DNA of 36,826 bases from Pseudomonadota bacterium (lineage in GTDB: Bacteria > Pseudomonadota > Gammaproteobacteria > Burkholderiales > Thiobacillaceae). The translations under genes were made by a program, and so were the position numbers. The notes below the pieces were generated by a model. It was not told the origin of the DNA. It saw only the letters and a program-made list of their open reading frames with translations, and ran no database searches. Positions 25,866-33,632 of the stretch are shown here, one piece after another (the first letter of the stretch is position 1; each line of letters begins with the position of its first letter). The stretch is from contig JAJZRE010000023.1 of the NCBI GenBank assembly GCA_021802945.1, forward strand, positions 1-36,826. Reading direction: 5' to 3'.

Positions 25866-26879
25866 GTGGGACGCAGCGCTCGCCCGTGGTGGGTGGCCCT
25901 GGCGGTTTCGCTGCTGTTGCATCTGATCGTGTTCGGCGGCCTGCCGTGGCGGCTGCCGGACTGGCGTTTGCCGGCCGAACCGCCCCCCATCGAGGTGCGG
26001 CTTGTCGCGGCGCCCGAGCCTGTCGTAGCCGCGCCCCGGCCCGTCCGGCCGCCCCCCGCCCCCAAACCGCCTGCGTCCCGCCGGCTGACCCGGCAGGCAT
26101 CCCCCCGGCCTGCTGCGCCACCTCAGACTGTTACCGAGGCTGCGCCTGAAGCCGTAACCCCTGCCGCACCTGTCGAGGCCGCCCCCGCCAGTCAGCCGGC
26201 CCCCGCCGAAGCCCCGCCGACGCCAGCCGGACCGCCCTTGCCACCGCTGAACCCGCTGCCACCGCGCCTCGATCTGCGGTTCCAGGTGCGCTACGGGCTG
26301 GCATCGGGCGAACAGACGCTGGTCTGGGTCAACGAAGGCGAGCACTACACGCTGACCAGCGTGGTGGGCGCCACCGGGTTGACCGGCATTTTTTACCGCG
26401 GCCGCTTCGTGCAGACCAGCCGCGGCCGCATTACCCCGCGGGGCCTGCAGCCGGAGGAGTTCTGGGACCAGCGCGGCGACAAGCGCAGCAGCGCGCGCTT
26501 TGATTCGGCGCAGGGCGAGATCACCCTGATGCCGGACAAGGGCGCACCGCGCCACTTCGCCTACCAGGGCGAGGTGCAGGATGCGCTCAGCCTGTTTTTC
26601 CAGTTTGCACTGACGGCGCCACCGCAGGACGGCCAGCTGTCCTATCGGGTGTTCAACGGCAAGAAGCTGCGCGACTACACCTACGCGGTGGTCGGCGAAG
26701 ACGTGCTGGACACCGCGCTAGGTGCGCTGCGCACCCTGCACATTGCCCGGCTGACCGATCACGACGGCCGTTTCGAGGCCTGGCTGGCGATCGAACGCCA
26801 CTACCTGCCGGTGCGCGTGCTGCGCAGCGACGACGAAGGCCGGGAGATGGAACTCAGGGTGCAATCGATCTCGCCCTGA
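25866..26879 (+). CDS. Membrane-anchored DUF3108 protein, second copy
   Basis: A 337-residue protein. An N-terminal anchor (WWVALAVSLLLHLIVFGGL) leads to a long Pro/Ala-rich spacer (residues about 40-130) like that of TonB-type periplasm-spanning proteins, then a DUF3108 domain (LRFQVRYGLASGEQTLVWVN to the end). The domain shares its layout with the upstream gene: a glycine- and arginine-rich RGLQPEEFWDQRGDK part and DTALGALRTLHIARL. The start is GTG at 25866, 4 bases after the previous stop. The spacer suggests the domain is held at a distance from the inner membrane, perhaps near the outer membrane. Function unknown. Confidence 0.8.
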   Translation: MGRSARPWWVALAVSLLLHLIVFGGLPWRLPDWRLPAEPPPIEVRLVAAPEPVVAAPRPVRPPPAPKPPASRRLTRQASPRPAAPPQTVTEAAPEAVTPAAPVEAAPASQPAPAEAPPTPAGPPLPPLNPLPPRLDLRFQVRYGLASGEQTLVWVNEGEHYTLTSVVGATGLTGIFYRGRFVQTSRGRITPRGLQPEEFWDQRGDKRSSARFDSAQGEITLMPDKGAPRHFAYQGEVQDALSLFFQFALTAPPQDGQLSYRVFNGKKLRDYTYAVVGEDVLDTALGALRTLHIARLTDHDGRFEAWLAIERHYLPVRVLRSDDEGREMELRVQSISP

Positions 26880-26888
26880 ACCGGGCGG

Positions 26889-27356
26889 TCAACGCACATT
26901 GGGAATCTGCGGCAAGCCGTCCACCCGCGCACGCGGCGAGATGCCGCGCCGCTGGAATTCGCCCTGCCGCACTTCCAGCGCGTAGCGCACGTCGGTTCCG
27001 GGGCAATGCAGGGTATCGGTTCGCGGCTGCATGTCGGCGAGGCTGGCAATGCGGCCCGTCGCGTCGATGAACGCAATCGACAATGGCAGCGGCGTGTCGC
27101 GCATCCAGAAGCAGGGGCGGCCGGGACGCTCGAACACGAACAGCATGCCGCCGTCGGCGGGAACATGGGTGCGTCCCATCAACCCCCGTCCCCGCTCGCG
27201 CGGGGTGTCCGCGACTTCGACCCGGAAAACGTGCGGGCCGATGTGCAGAGTGGGGCGGGCAGTGTCTTCTGCGGCACCGGCCGCGCCGCACAGCAGGACC
27301 ATCAGCGCGAGCGCGCGGCCATGCCGGCCGATTCCGGTCAATGCGCTAAAGCGCAC
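26889..27356 (-). CDS. Exported DUF192 protein
   Basis: A protein of about 155 residues. A signal peptide (HGRALALMVLLCGAAGAAED) precedes a DUF192 domain with the typical VEVADTPRERGRGLMGRTHV, GMLFVFERPGRPCFWMRDTP and LPLSIAFIDATGRIASLADM. The family is widespread, beta-sheet rich and of unknown function. The start is uncertain. GTG at 27356 gives a full signal peptide and overlaps the purK end by 11 bases. TTG at 27341 or ATG at 27302 are alternatives. It is the last gene of the purE-purK run. Confidence 0.82.
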   Translation of the reverse strand: MRFSALTGIGRHGRALALMVLLCGAAGAAEDTARPTLHIGPHVFRVEVADTPRERGRGLMGRTHVPADGGMLFVFERPGRPCFWMRDTPLPLSIAFIDATGRIASLADMQPRTDTLHCPGTDVRYALEVRQGEFQRRGISPRARVDGLPQIPNVR

Positions 27357-28575
27357 CGCGCATCTGTTCGGCCAGCTGTAGCGCGGCCTCGACATCGGCG
27401 TCGAGCACGTTGAAATGCCCCATCTTGCGCCCGGGGCGCGCGGTTTCCTTGCCGTACAGGTGCAGCTTGACGTTCGGGTGCGCGAGCAGCGCGTCCCAGT
27501 GCGGGCCGCCGTCGTGCCAGCGGTCGCCGAGGATGTTGACCATCGCCACCGGCGACAGCAGACGGGTGTCGCCGAGCGGCAGGCCGCACAGTACGCGCAC
27601 CTGCTGCTCGAACTGGTCGGTGACGCAGGCATCGAGCGTGTAGTGGCCGGAGTTGTGCGGGCGCGGGGCGATCTCGTTGACCATCAGGCGGCCGTCGGCG
27701 ACGAAGAATTCGACCGCCATGACGCCGACGTAGCCGAGCTTGCCGGCGATGTCGCGCGCCATGTCGCGCGCCTGCCGTGCGAGGCTATCGGGCACGCGCG
27801 CGGGAACGATGGAGACGTCGAGGATACCGTTCTCGTGGCGGTTCTCGGCGACCGGGAACAGCGCGCATTCGCCCGCGTCGTCGCGCGCCAGCACCACCGA
27901 CACCTCGCGCTCCAGCTTGACGAAGCCTTCCAGCACACAGGGCTGCTCGCCGAATTCGCGGAACGCGGCACGCGCTTCCTCGCGCGTGTTGACGCGCGCC
28001 TGGCCCTTGCCGTCGTAGCCGAAGCGCGCGACTTTCAGGATGGCCGGCGTGCCGGTGTCCGCGAGCCCGGCGTCGAGGTCGCCCTCGCTGTAGACCAGCG
28101 CGAACGGCGCGGTGGCGAAGCCGTTCTGCGCGAGCCAGGACTTCTCGTGGCTGCGGTCCTGCGCGATGGCGACGCATTGGGCGCCGGGCGACACCCGGCA
28201 ATGCTTGGCCAGCTCGATCAGGCTGGCCGCCGGGACGTTCTCGAATTCGGTGGTGACGGCGGCGCACGCGGCGCCGAGCTGCCGCAGCGCGCCGTGGTCG
28301 GTGTAGTCGGCCTGCAGGTGGACGTCGGCCATCTGGCCAGCGGGGCTGGCGAAGTCGGGGTCGAGCACCACGACCTTGTAGCCCATGGTGCGCGCGGCGA
28401 TGGTGAACATGCGGCCGAGCTGGCCGCCACCGAGGATGCCCAAGGTTGCCCCCGGCAAAATAGGCAGCGTGGCCCTAAAGGACTCCGATCCACTACGGGC
28501 TCTTGTGCCCTTCAGGGTAGAAGCCCGTGTGGAATCGTATGCGCCCGGCAGGATGGGCAGGGGTTTACTCGACAT
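27346..28575 (-). CDS. purK: N5-CAIR synthetase PurK with an in-frame N-terminal insertion
   Basis: A 409-residue ATP-grasp enzyme that carboxylates AIR with bicarbonate. Core motifs are intact: [46 protein letters not shown] and [20 protein letters not shown]. The N-terminus is abnormal. After [12 protein letters not shown] comes an extra 31-residue stretch before a second LPILPGA that leads into the normal TLGILGGG. It corresponds to a 93-bp insertion flanked by an imperfect direct repeat and containing a palindromic element (listed separately). The frame is kept, so the enzyme probably still works with a longer tail. The ATG at 28575 overlaps the purE end (GATGTCGAGTAA), which supports this as the original start. 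Confidence 0.95.
   Translation of the reverse strand: MSSKPLPILPGAYDSTRASTLKGTRARSGSESFRATLPILPGATLGILGGGQLGRMFTIAARTMGYKVVVLDPDFASPAGQMADVHLQADYTDHGALRQLGAACAAVTTEFENVPAASLIELAKHCRVSPGAQCVAIAQDRSHEKSWLAQNGFATAPFALVYSEGDLDAGLADTGTPAILKVARFGYDGKGQARVNTREEARAAFREFGEQPCVLEGFVKLEREVSVVLARDDAGECALFPVAENRHENGILDVSIVPARVPDSLARQARDMARDIAGKLGYVGVMAVEFFVADGRLMVNEIAPRPHNSGHYTLDACVTDQFEQQVRVLCGLPLGDTRLLSPVAMVNILGDRWHDGGPHWDALLAHPNVKLHLYGKETARPGRKMGHFNVLDADVEAALQLAEQMRGAL
28448..28560. repeat. Insertion in purK with imperfect 20-bp direct repeats
   Basis: Positions 28448-28467 and 28541-28560 agree at 16 of 20 bases, 93 bases apart, and encode the repeated LPILPGA. Between them lies a palindromic element (28473-28542). 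The shift is a multiple of three, so purK stays open. It reads as insertion with partial duplication of the target. Confidence 0.7.
28473..28542 (+). repeat. Dispersed palindromic element, copy A
   Basis: A 25-base left arm (28473-28497) is identical to copy B, and a 17-base right arm (28526-28542) matches it at 15 positions. The core is 28 bases here, with the centre cccttcaggg. The arms themselves are partly inverted (cgatccac / gtggaatcg), so the whole can fold as a hairpin. On this strand it can be read as LKDSDPLR...EARVESYAP. Confidence 0.75.
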
Positions 28576-29062
28576 CGGGCAGGCCCATTGCCATCACGGA
28601 GTCGGATTGCCCCTTGCGGAAGTCGTGCAGTTGTTGCGCCAGGCCGTTGTCGTTGCGCGCGATCAGAGAGGCGGCGAACAGCGCCGCGTTGGCCGCGCCG
28701 GCCTCGCCGATGGCGAAGGTGGCGACCGGGATGCCCTTCGGCATCTGCACGATGGAGAGCAGCGAATCCATGCCCTTGAGGTATTTCGACGGCACCGGCA
28801 CGCCGAGCACCGGCACGATGGTTTTCGACGCGATCATGCCGGGCAGGTGGGCGGCGCCGCCGGCGCCCGCGATGATCGCCTTGAGCCCGCGCGCCTCGGC
28901 GCTGGACGCGTATTCGTACAGCAGATCGGGGGTGCGGTGCGCGGACACCACCTTGGTCTCGAAGTGGATGCCCAGTTGCTTCAGCAGCATTGCCGCGTGC
29001 TTCATCACCTCCCAGTCGCTGGAAGATCCCATCACCACTCCCACCTGAGGCGCGTTCATCAT
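28565..29062 (-). CDS. purE: N5-CAIR mutase PurE
   Basis: A 165-residue class I PurE that moves the carboxyl group of N5-CAIR to give CAIR, acting after PurK. Signature parts are [36 protein letters not shown] and [18 protein letters not shown], followed by [20 protein letters not shown] and [24 protein letters not shown] lies 7 bases before the first of two ATG codons. It overlaps purK by 11 bases, so both are translated together as purE-purK-DUF192. It is divergent from the DMT-family gene across 88 bases. Confidence 0.98.
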   Translation of the reverse strand: MMNAPQVGVVMGSSSDWEVMKHAAMLLKQLGIHFETKVVSAHRTPDLLYEYASSAEARGLKAIIAGAGGAAHLPGMIASKTIVPVLGVPVPSKYLKGMDSLLSIVQMPKGIPVATFAIGEAGAANAALFAASLIARNDNGLAQQLHDFRKGQSDSVMAMGLPDVE

Positions 29063-29150
29063 GCCGATCCCTGCAATGCGAAAGGCCGCATTTTAACAGC
29101 GCCGCACCCGAGCGCATTCCCTACAATGGCGCCTGATATCGGAGATGACC

Positions 29151-29498
29151 ATGCCCGCCTCCCTGCAAACCCTGATCCTGCTCACCTGTTCCAATGTCTT
29201 CATGACCTTCGCCTGGTATGCGCACCTGAAGGACATGAACAACAAGCCGTGGATGATCGCGGCGTTCGCGAGCTGGGGTATCGCGCTGTTCGAGTACCTG
29301 CTGCAGGTGCCGGCCAACCGCATCGGCTATACCGTGATGAGCCTGCCGCAACTGAAGATCATGCAGGAAGTCATCGCGCTGTCGGTGTTCATGCCGTTTG
29401 CCGTGCTCTACATGAAGGTCGAGCTGAAATGGGATTTCCTGTGGGCGTCGCTGTGCATGGTGGGGGCGGTGTACTTCATGTTCCGCAGCCATGCCTGA
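29151..29498 (+). CDS. Small DMT-superfamily membrane protein (DUF486)
   Basis: A 115-residue inner-membrane protein with four hydrophobic spans (LQTLILLTCSNVFMTFAWY, WMIAAFASWGIALFEYLL, EVIALSVFMPFAVLYM, WASLCMVGAVYFMF), as in DUF486 of the drug/metabolite transporter group. The motif EYLLQVPANRIGY is typical. It probably works as a dimer, but its substrate is unknown. GGAG lies 6 bases before the ATG at 29151. An earlier ATG at 29145 touches that site and is unlikely. Confidence 0.88.
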   Translation: MPASLQTLILLTCSNVFMTFAWYAHLKDMNNKPWMIAAFASWGIALFEYLLQVPANRIGYTVMSLPQLKIMQEVIALSVFMPFAVLYMKVELKWDFLWASLCMVGAVYFMFRSHA

Positions 29499-29738
29499 CG
29501 AAGCAGCCGGCCCGGCACTGCGTTGCGCGTGAAATGGGCGCGCACCGCGCACCGCCACTTTTCACGGCGAGGCGTGGAAAAAAGATACGCATATCCGCAA
29601 TGAGGCGTGTATGATTATGCTGATACTGGCTCGATTCGCACGGGCGTGCAGGTCGGCTTTTGGGCGAACAGGCCGTCATGCCGGCGCAAACGAAGCGCTG
29701 GCAGGTGATTCGTCAACCGTTCAAAAAGGAAACCCGCA
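29499..29738. other. Gene-free region before the HiPIP gene
   Basis: 240 bases without a gene. A TATGAT box at 29610-29615 could serve as a -10 for the HiPIP gene, but no good -35 is present. Short GC-rich repeats (ggcgcgcaccgcgcacc) occur after the upstream stop. No intrinsic terminator with a T-tract is seen. Confidence 0.4.
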
Positions 29739-30032
29739 ATGAAAGAAGATCTCAAGCCGTCACGCCGACAGTTCCTGAAGATCGGCGCCGCCGCACTGAC
29801 CCTGATTCCCGTGGTGGCCGTGTCCGGCAAGGCGATGGCCTCGACCAATGCCGCCATGCGCGCGTCGATGAAGTACCAGGACAAGCCGAACGGCGACAAG
29901 CACTGCGCGATCTGCATGCAGTTCATCCCGGGCAAGAACCCCAAGGCGCTGGGCGGCTGCAAGATCTTTCCGGGCGACACGGAGATTTCGCCCCAGGGCT
30001 ATTGCGTCGCCTGGGCCCCCAAGGCGAAGTAA
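29739..30032 (+). CDS. High-potential iron-sulfur protein (HiPIP)
   Basis: A 97-residue periplasmic electron carrier holding one [4Fe-4S] cluster. The N-terminus is a Tat signal (SRRQFLKIGAAALTLIPVVA), needed because the cluster is inserted before export. The four ligands are C56, C59, C74 and C89 in HCAICMQFIPG, GGCKIFPGD and GYCVAW, the normal HiPIP spacing. Such proteins carry electrons between the bc1 complex or sulfur enzymes and terminal oxidases in sulfur and iron oxidisers and purple bacteria. AAGGAAA lies about 8 bases before the ATG. It is a single gene ending in a strong terminator. Confidence 0.96.
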   Translation: MKEDLKPSRRQFLKIGAAALTLIPVVAVSGKAMASTNAAMRASMKYQDKPNGDKHCAICMQFIPGKNPKALGGCKIFPGDTEISPQGYCVAWAPKAK

Positions 30033-30081
30033 GCCGGCACGGCTGGCGTGGCGCGTGTGCGCGCCTGCCACCCTTGAACGA

Positions 30082-30108
30082 AAAAAGCCCCGCGATGCGG
30101 GGCTTTTT
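30082..30108. terminator. Bidirectional terminator between HiPIP and tusE-like genes
   Basis: A perfect 12-bp stem aaaaagccccgc / gcggggcttttt with a 3-nt loop, with A and T runs on both sides. It can end the HiPIP transcript on the plus strand and the TusE-like transcript on the minus strand. Confidence 0.93.
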
Positions 30109-30129
30109 GCTGGAGCGGCTACAGGCGAT

Positions 30130-30462
30130 TTATACGCAGCCGGTCGGCTTCGGGGTGCCGGCGTAGCGGCCGGCCTGCTTGGCGGGGCCGAACGGGAACA
30201 GGTCGAACAGGAATTTCTTGTCGCCCCATTCGTCGCCGAATTCTTCCTTCAGGCCCTTCTGCAGGAAGCGCAGGTTGGGGGCGGTGCCGTTCTGCGCGAA
30301 CTGGTCGCGCATGTAATGGATGACCTTCCAGTGGTTTTCGCCCAGCTCCAGCTTGTCTTCCTTGGCCAACTCGACGGCCAGTTCCTCGGACCAGTCTTCC
30401 AGGTTGACCAGATAGCCTTCGGGGTCGGTTTCGACGATTTTGCCGTTGATTTCGCGTTCCAT
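30130..30462 (-). CDS. tusE: TusE/DsrC-family sulfur carrier with a single C-terminal cysteine
   Basis: A 110-residue cytoplasmic protein of the DsrC/TusE family. The segments EINGKIVETDPEGYLVNLED, GENHWKVIHYMRDQF and APNLRFLQKGLKEEFG are typical. The C-terminus YAGTPKPTGCV has the penultimate Cys A (C109). The second DsrC cysteine, 11 residues earlier, is a glycine here (G98). By family rules it is therefore TusE-like rather than a full DsrC, and can take part in persulfide transfer but not form the DsrC trisulfide. It may act in tRNA 2-thiolation or another relay, possibly with the rhodanese encoded next to it. The ATG at 30462 is chosen by family start. The extension to 30516 is not conserved. 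Confidence 0.9.
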   Translation of the reverse strand: MEREINGKIVETDPEGYLVNLEDWSEELAVELAKEDKLELGENHWKVIHYMRDQFAQNGTAPNLRFLQKGLKEEFGDEWGDKKFLFDLFPFGPAKQAGRYAGTPKPTGCV

Positions 30463-30551
30463 GATGCAGTCCTTGCAGTAATAAACAATTGCGATGACGC
30501 ACAATAGAATAACCAAGCAAATTAGTCAACTACTCATTCCGGGCGGGGGAC

Positions 30552-30977
30552 TTATTTGCGGGCGATTTTCCCGCCGGCCGTCTTCCAGGCCTCGATGCCG
30601 CCTTCGATGAAGCGCGCTTTGACGCCCGCAGCCCGCAGGCGATCGACCACGCTGTTCGACACGGCGCCGCCGCGCACGCAGTAGACCACCACGTCGAGCG
30701 TCAGCGGCAGCGCGCCGATCCAGGCGTCGATCTTGTCCGGGTTCTTCCACAGCGCGCCCGGGATGGTCTCGCTGGACGCGGCGTAATCGGCTTCGCGGCG
30801 CACGTCGACGACCAGCACGGTGTCCGGGTTCAGGTCCGCGGGCCGGAGGGTGCGCGGCAAGTCCGGGCACTTTTCGGTCGGGCTGCCGCAGCCGCAGCGC
30901 TTCGGGGCATGCGACTCCACACGCACTTCAGTGCGTAGTGGATCGGAGTCCTTTAGGGGTTGAGTTCCGGTTTCCAT
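30552..30977 (-). CDS. Rhodanese-domain protein with repeat-derived N-terminus
   Basis: A 141-residue single-domain rhodanese. The catalytic-loop cysteine is in VVVYCVRGGAVSNSV, preceded by VLVVDVRREADYAASSETIP and followed by RFIEGGIEAWKTAGGKI, as in sulfurtransferases that carry a persulfide. The first 30 residues or so are unusual. [20 protein letters not shown] is encoded by copy B of a dispersed palindromic element that also interrupts purK. A Cys-rich CGCGSPTEKC segment follows and could be a small metal site. GAGGA lies just before the ATG. It is next to the TusE-like gene on the same strand, so a sulfur relay is plausible but unproven. Confidence 0.87.
   Translation of the reverse strand: METGTQPLKDSDPLRTEVRVESHAPKRCGCGSPTEKCPDLPRTLRPADLNPDTVLVVDVRREADYAASSETIPGALWKNPDKIDAWIGALPLTLDVVVYCVRGGAVSNSVVDRLRAAGVKARFIEGGIEAWKTAGGKIARK
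30907..30958 (-). repeat. Dispersed palindromic element, copy B
   Basis: The complement carries the same 25-base arm as copy A (30934-30958, identical) and the 17-base arm (30907-30923, 15 of 17). The core is only 10 bases (cacttcagtg), again with a ttca centre. It lies in the 5' coding part of the rhodanese gene and is translated. Confidence 0.75.
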
Positions 30978-31052
30978 CTGTCCTCACAAGAATCACGAAT
31001 AAGCCGGTCCGAGCCGGACGCACGCGCCGGCGGGCGCGCTCACCGCATGATT

Positions 31053-31967
31053 CTAGCGTGCCGACCGCTTCCCGGTCGGCTTTTCCTGCCGCAGCACGAA
31101 TTCCTTGAACGCCTGCGCCGCCGGCGACAGCCGCTTGTCGGCACGGTGGACGACGTACCAGTGGCGCATGATGGGAAAGCCCTCGACCGCGAGCACCGCC
31201 AGCCGTTTGAGCGCCAGTTCCATCTCCAGCGTCTGCAGCGACAGGATACCCAGGCCGAGGCCGGCCTGCACTGCCTGCTTGATCGCCTCGTTGCTGCTCA
31301 TTTCCATGCTGCTACGGATTTCCAGCCCGCGGGCGGCGAAGAAGCGCTCCATCGCGCCGCGGGTGCCGGAGCCGGCTTCGCGCACCAGGAAGGATGCGGA
31401 CGCCAGGTCGCGCACGGAAATGTTCTTTTTGCCGACCAGCGGGTGGTTGGGCGCGGCGATGACGACCAGCGGGTTGTCCATGAAGCGGATGGCTTCCAGG
31501 CCGAGCCCGTCCGGCACCTGGCCCATGATGGCGAGATCGATGCGGTTGCCGACGAGTTGGTCCAGCACGGCCGCCCGGTTGGAGACGTCCAGATGAATCG
31601 CCACCCCGGGATGGCGGCCGCGGAAGCGGGCGAGGATATCGGTGGCGACGGCGTTCACCGTCGAGGTCGCGGCCATGTTGAGGCGACCCGTGTCGACGCT
31701 CCGCAGCTGCGCAAGATTGTGCTGCAGGTCGTCGAGGCGGGCGGTGATCGCCTGGCTGGCATGCAGCACCTCGAGGCCGGCGTCGGTGAGATAGATCTTC
31801 TTCCCCAGCTGTTCGGTGAGCGGGACGCCCAGGATGGCCTCGATGCCCTTCACCTGCATGGAGACGGCGGGCTGGGACAGGTGCAGTTCCTCGGCCGCCC
31901 GCGAAAACGAGAGATGGCGGGCGACCGCTTCAAACACCCTGAATTGGCGCAGCGTCAGTCGGCGCAT
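31053..31967 (-). CDS. cbbR: LysR-type regulator CbbR
   Basis: A 304-residue LysR-family regulator of the Calvin cycle genes. An N-terminal winged helix-turn-helix (TLRQFRVFEAVARHLSFSRA, AEELHLSQPAVSMQVKGIEA) precedes a periplasmic-binding-protein-like effector domain. The linker and effector segments fit CbbR closely, and divergence from cbbM is the standard arrangement. CbbR senses metabolites such as NADPH or RuBP-pathway intermediates and activates cbb transcription. The 138-base gap to cbbM is strikingly AT-rich and contains candidate LysR sites. Confidence 0.95.
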   Translation of the reverse strand: MRRLTLRQFRVFEAVARHLSFSRAAEELHLSQPAVSMQVKGIEAILGVPLTEQLGKKIYLTDAGLEVLHASQAITARLDDLQHNLAQLRSVDTGRLNMAATSTVNAVATDILARFRGRHPGVAIHLDVSNRAAVLDQLVGNRIDLAIMGQVPDGLGLEAIRFMDNPLVVIAAPNHPLVGKKNISVRDLASASFLVREAGSGTRGAMERFFAARGLEIRSSMEMSSNEAIKQAVQAGLGLGILSLQTLEMELALKRLAVLAVEGFPIMRHWYVVHRADKRLSPAAQAFKEFVLRQEKPTGKRSAR

Positions 31968-32105
31968 GGATGTATAAGTCTAATGATATGGTTTTTATCA
32001 TAACAATTTAATATTCATTATATAAGCGGCTGCGTATAGTCCACCCCTGTCGTGTTCAGGGGCTTTGCTTCTGAAACCTTGTTTATCTACCGCAGGAGCC
32101 AAGCA
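31968..32105. promoter_or_regulatory. cbbR-cbbM divergent control region
   Basis: An AT-rich island in GC-rich DNA. An inverted repeat atgata-N7-tatcat lies at 31983-32001, with several TNA-type half-sites in ttatcataacaatttaat that could bind CbbR. A TATAGT box at 32035-32040 has a poor -35 (tattca, 17 bases upstream), as expected for an activator-dependent promoter. Shine-Dalgarno AGGAG precedes cbbM. Confidence 0.65.
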
Positions 32106-33485
32106 ATGGATCAATCCGCACGTTACGCCGACCTCAGCCTGAAAGAGGAAGACCTCATCAAGGGCGGCAAGCACATCCTCGTCGCCTACAAGATGAAGCC
32201 CAAGTCGGGCCACGGCTACCTCGAAGCCGCCGCCCACTTCGCCGCCGAATCCTCCACCGGCACCAACGTCGAAGTCTCCACCACCGACGACTTCACCAAG
32301 GGCGTCGACGCGCTGGTCTATCACATCGACGAAGCCACCGAGGATATGCGCATCGCCTATCCGCTGGAACTGTTCGACCGCAACGTCACCGACGGCCGCT
32401 TCATGCTGGTGTCCTTCCTGACGCTGGCCATCGGCAACAACCAGGGCATGGGCGACATCGAGCATGCCAAGATGATCGACTTCTACGTCCCCGAGCGCGT
32501 GATCCAGATGTTCGACGGCCCGGCCAAGGACATCTCCGACCTGTGGCGCATCCTCGGCCGTCCGATCGAGAACGGCGGCTACATCGCCGGCACCATCATC
32601 AAGCCCAAGCTGGGCCTGCGCCCCGAGCCCTTCGCCAACGCGGCCTACCAGTTCTGGCTGGGCGGCGACTTCATCAAGAACGACGAACCCCAGGGCAACC
32701 AGGTCTTCGCCCCCATCAAGAAGGTGCTGCCGCTGGTGTACGACGCCATGAAGCGCGCCCAGGATGAAACCGGCCAGGCCAAGCTGTTCTCCATGAACAT
32801 CACCGCCGACGACCACTATGAAATGTGCGCCCGCGCCGACTTCGCGCTGGAAACCTTCGGCCCCGACGCCGACAAGCTGGCCTTCCTGGTCGACGGTTTC
32901 GTCGGCGGCCCCGGCATGGTCACCACCGCCCGCCGTCAGTATCCCAGCCAGTACCTGCACTACCACCGTGCCGGCCACGGCATGATCACTTCCCCCAGCT
33001 CCAAGCGCGGCTATACCGCCTTCGTGCTGGCCAAGATGTCGCGTCTGCAGGGGGCTTCGGGCATCCACGTCGGCACCATGGGCTACGGCAAGATGGAAGG
33101 CGAGGGCGACGACAAGATCATCGCCTACATGATCGAGCGCGACGAGTGCCAGGGCCCGGTGTACTTCCAGAAGTGGTACGGCATGAAGCCGACCACGCCG
33201 ATCATCTCCGGCGGCATGAACGCGCTGCGCCTGCCCGGTTTCTTCGAGAACCTGGGCCACGGCAACGTCATCAACACCGCCGGCGGCGGCTCCTACGGCC
33301 ACATCGACAGCCCGGCGGCCGGTGCGATCTCCCTGCGCCAGTCGTACGAGTGCTGGAAGGCCGGCGCCGATCCGATCGAGTTCGCCAAGAGCCACAAGGA
33401 ATTCGCCCGCGCCTTCGAGTCCTTCCCGAACGATGCCGACAAGCTGTATCCGGGCTGGCGTGAAAAGCTGGGCGTGCACAAGTAA
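32106..33485 (+). CDS. cbbM: Form II RuBisCO CbbM
   Basis: The 459-residue large subunit of form II ribulose-1,5-bisphosphate carboxylase, which fixes CO2 in the Calvin cycle and needs no small subunit. The numbering agrees with the Rhodospirillum enzyme: K166 in [12 protein letters not shown], carbamylated K191 in [14 protein letters not shown] and loop-6 K329 in [25 protein letters not shown] near the C-terminus binds phosphate. The full length suggests an active enzyme. Form II enzymes suit low oxygen and high CO2. It is controlled by divergent cbbR and followed by cbbQ and cbbO for activase function. Codon use is strongly biased to C-ending codons, as in highly expressed genes. Confidence 0.99.
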   Translation: MDQSARYADLSLKEEDLIKGGKHILVAYKMKPKSGHGYLEAAAHFAAESSTGTNVEVSTTDDFTKGVDALVYHIDEATEDMRIAYPLELFDRNVTDGRFMLVSFLTLAIGNNQGMGDIEHAKMIDFYVPERVIQMFDGPAKDISDLWRILGRPIENGGYIAGTIIKPKLGLRPEPFANAAYQFWLGGDFIKNDEPQGNQVFAPIKKVLPLVYDAMKRAQDETGQAKLFSMNITADDHYEMCARADFALETFGPDADKLAFLVDGFVGGPGMVTTARRQYPSQYLHYHRAGHGMITSPSSKRGYTAFVLAKMSRLQGASGIHVGTMGYGKMEGEGDDKIIAYMIERDECQGPVYFQKWYGMKPTTPIISGGMNALRLPGFFENLGHGNVINTAGGGSYGHIDSPAAGAISLRQSYECWKAGADPIEFAKSHKEFARAFESFPNDADKLYPGWREKLGVHK

Positions 33486-33524
33486 GCCCGGCGGAGGGCG
33501 GAGCAGTGCCTGCCGCCGAAGGCG

Positions 33525-33562
33525 GTAGGTACGACCCCGGAGCGGGCTTGCCCGCATTCCGG
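33525..33562 (+). repeat. REP-like hairpin with GTAG head
   Basis: GTAG (33525-33528) is followed by a hairpin: outer arms ccgga / tccgg and inner arms gcgggc / gcccgc with a tt loop. The layout, a GTAG tetranucleotide then a bulged hairpin, is that of REP elements mobilised by RAYT transposases. The inner gcgggcttgcccgc recalls Pseudomonas REP sequences. It lies between the cbbM stop and the terminator. Confidence 0.5.
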
Positions 33563-33581
33563 CCGCCCCAACAAGCTTTAC

Positions 33582-33611
33582 ACGCCCCCGGCTTCCCGGG
33601 GGCGTTTTTTT
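33582..33611 (+). terminator. Terminator between cbbM and cbbQ
   Basis: A perfect 10-bp stem acgcccccgg / ccgggggcgt with a 4-nt loop, followed by seven T residues. It probably ends most cbbM transcripts, so cbbQ and cbbO are made at lower levels by read-through or from another promoter. Confidence 0.93.
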
Positions 33612-33632
33612 CTTCCGCACTGAGGAATGAAA

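Noticed and set aside
30130-30462. Full DsrC of the dissimilatory sulfite reductase pathway
   Set aside because: The second conserved cysteine is missing (G98), and no dsrAB genes are nearby.
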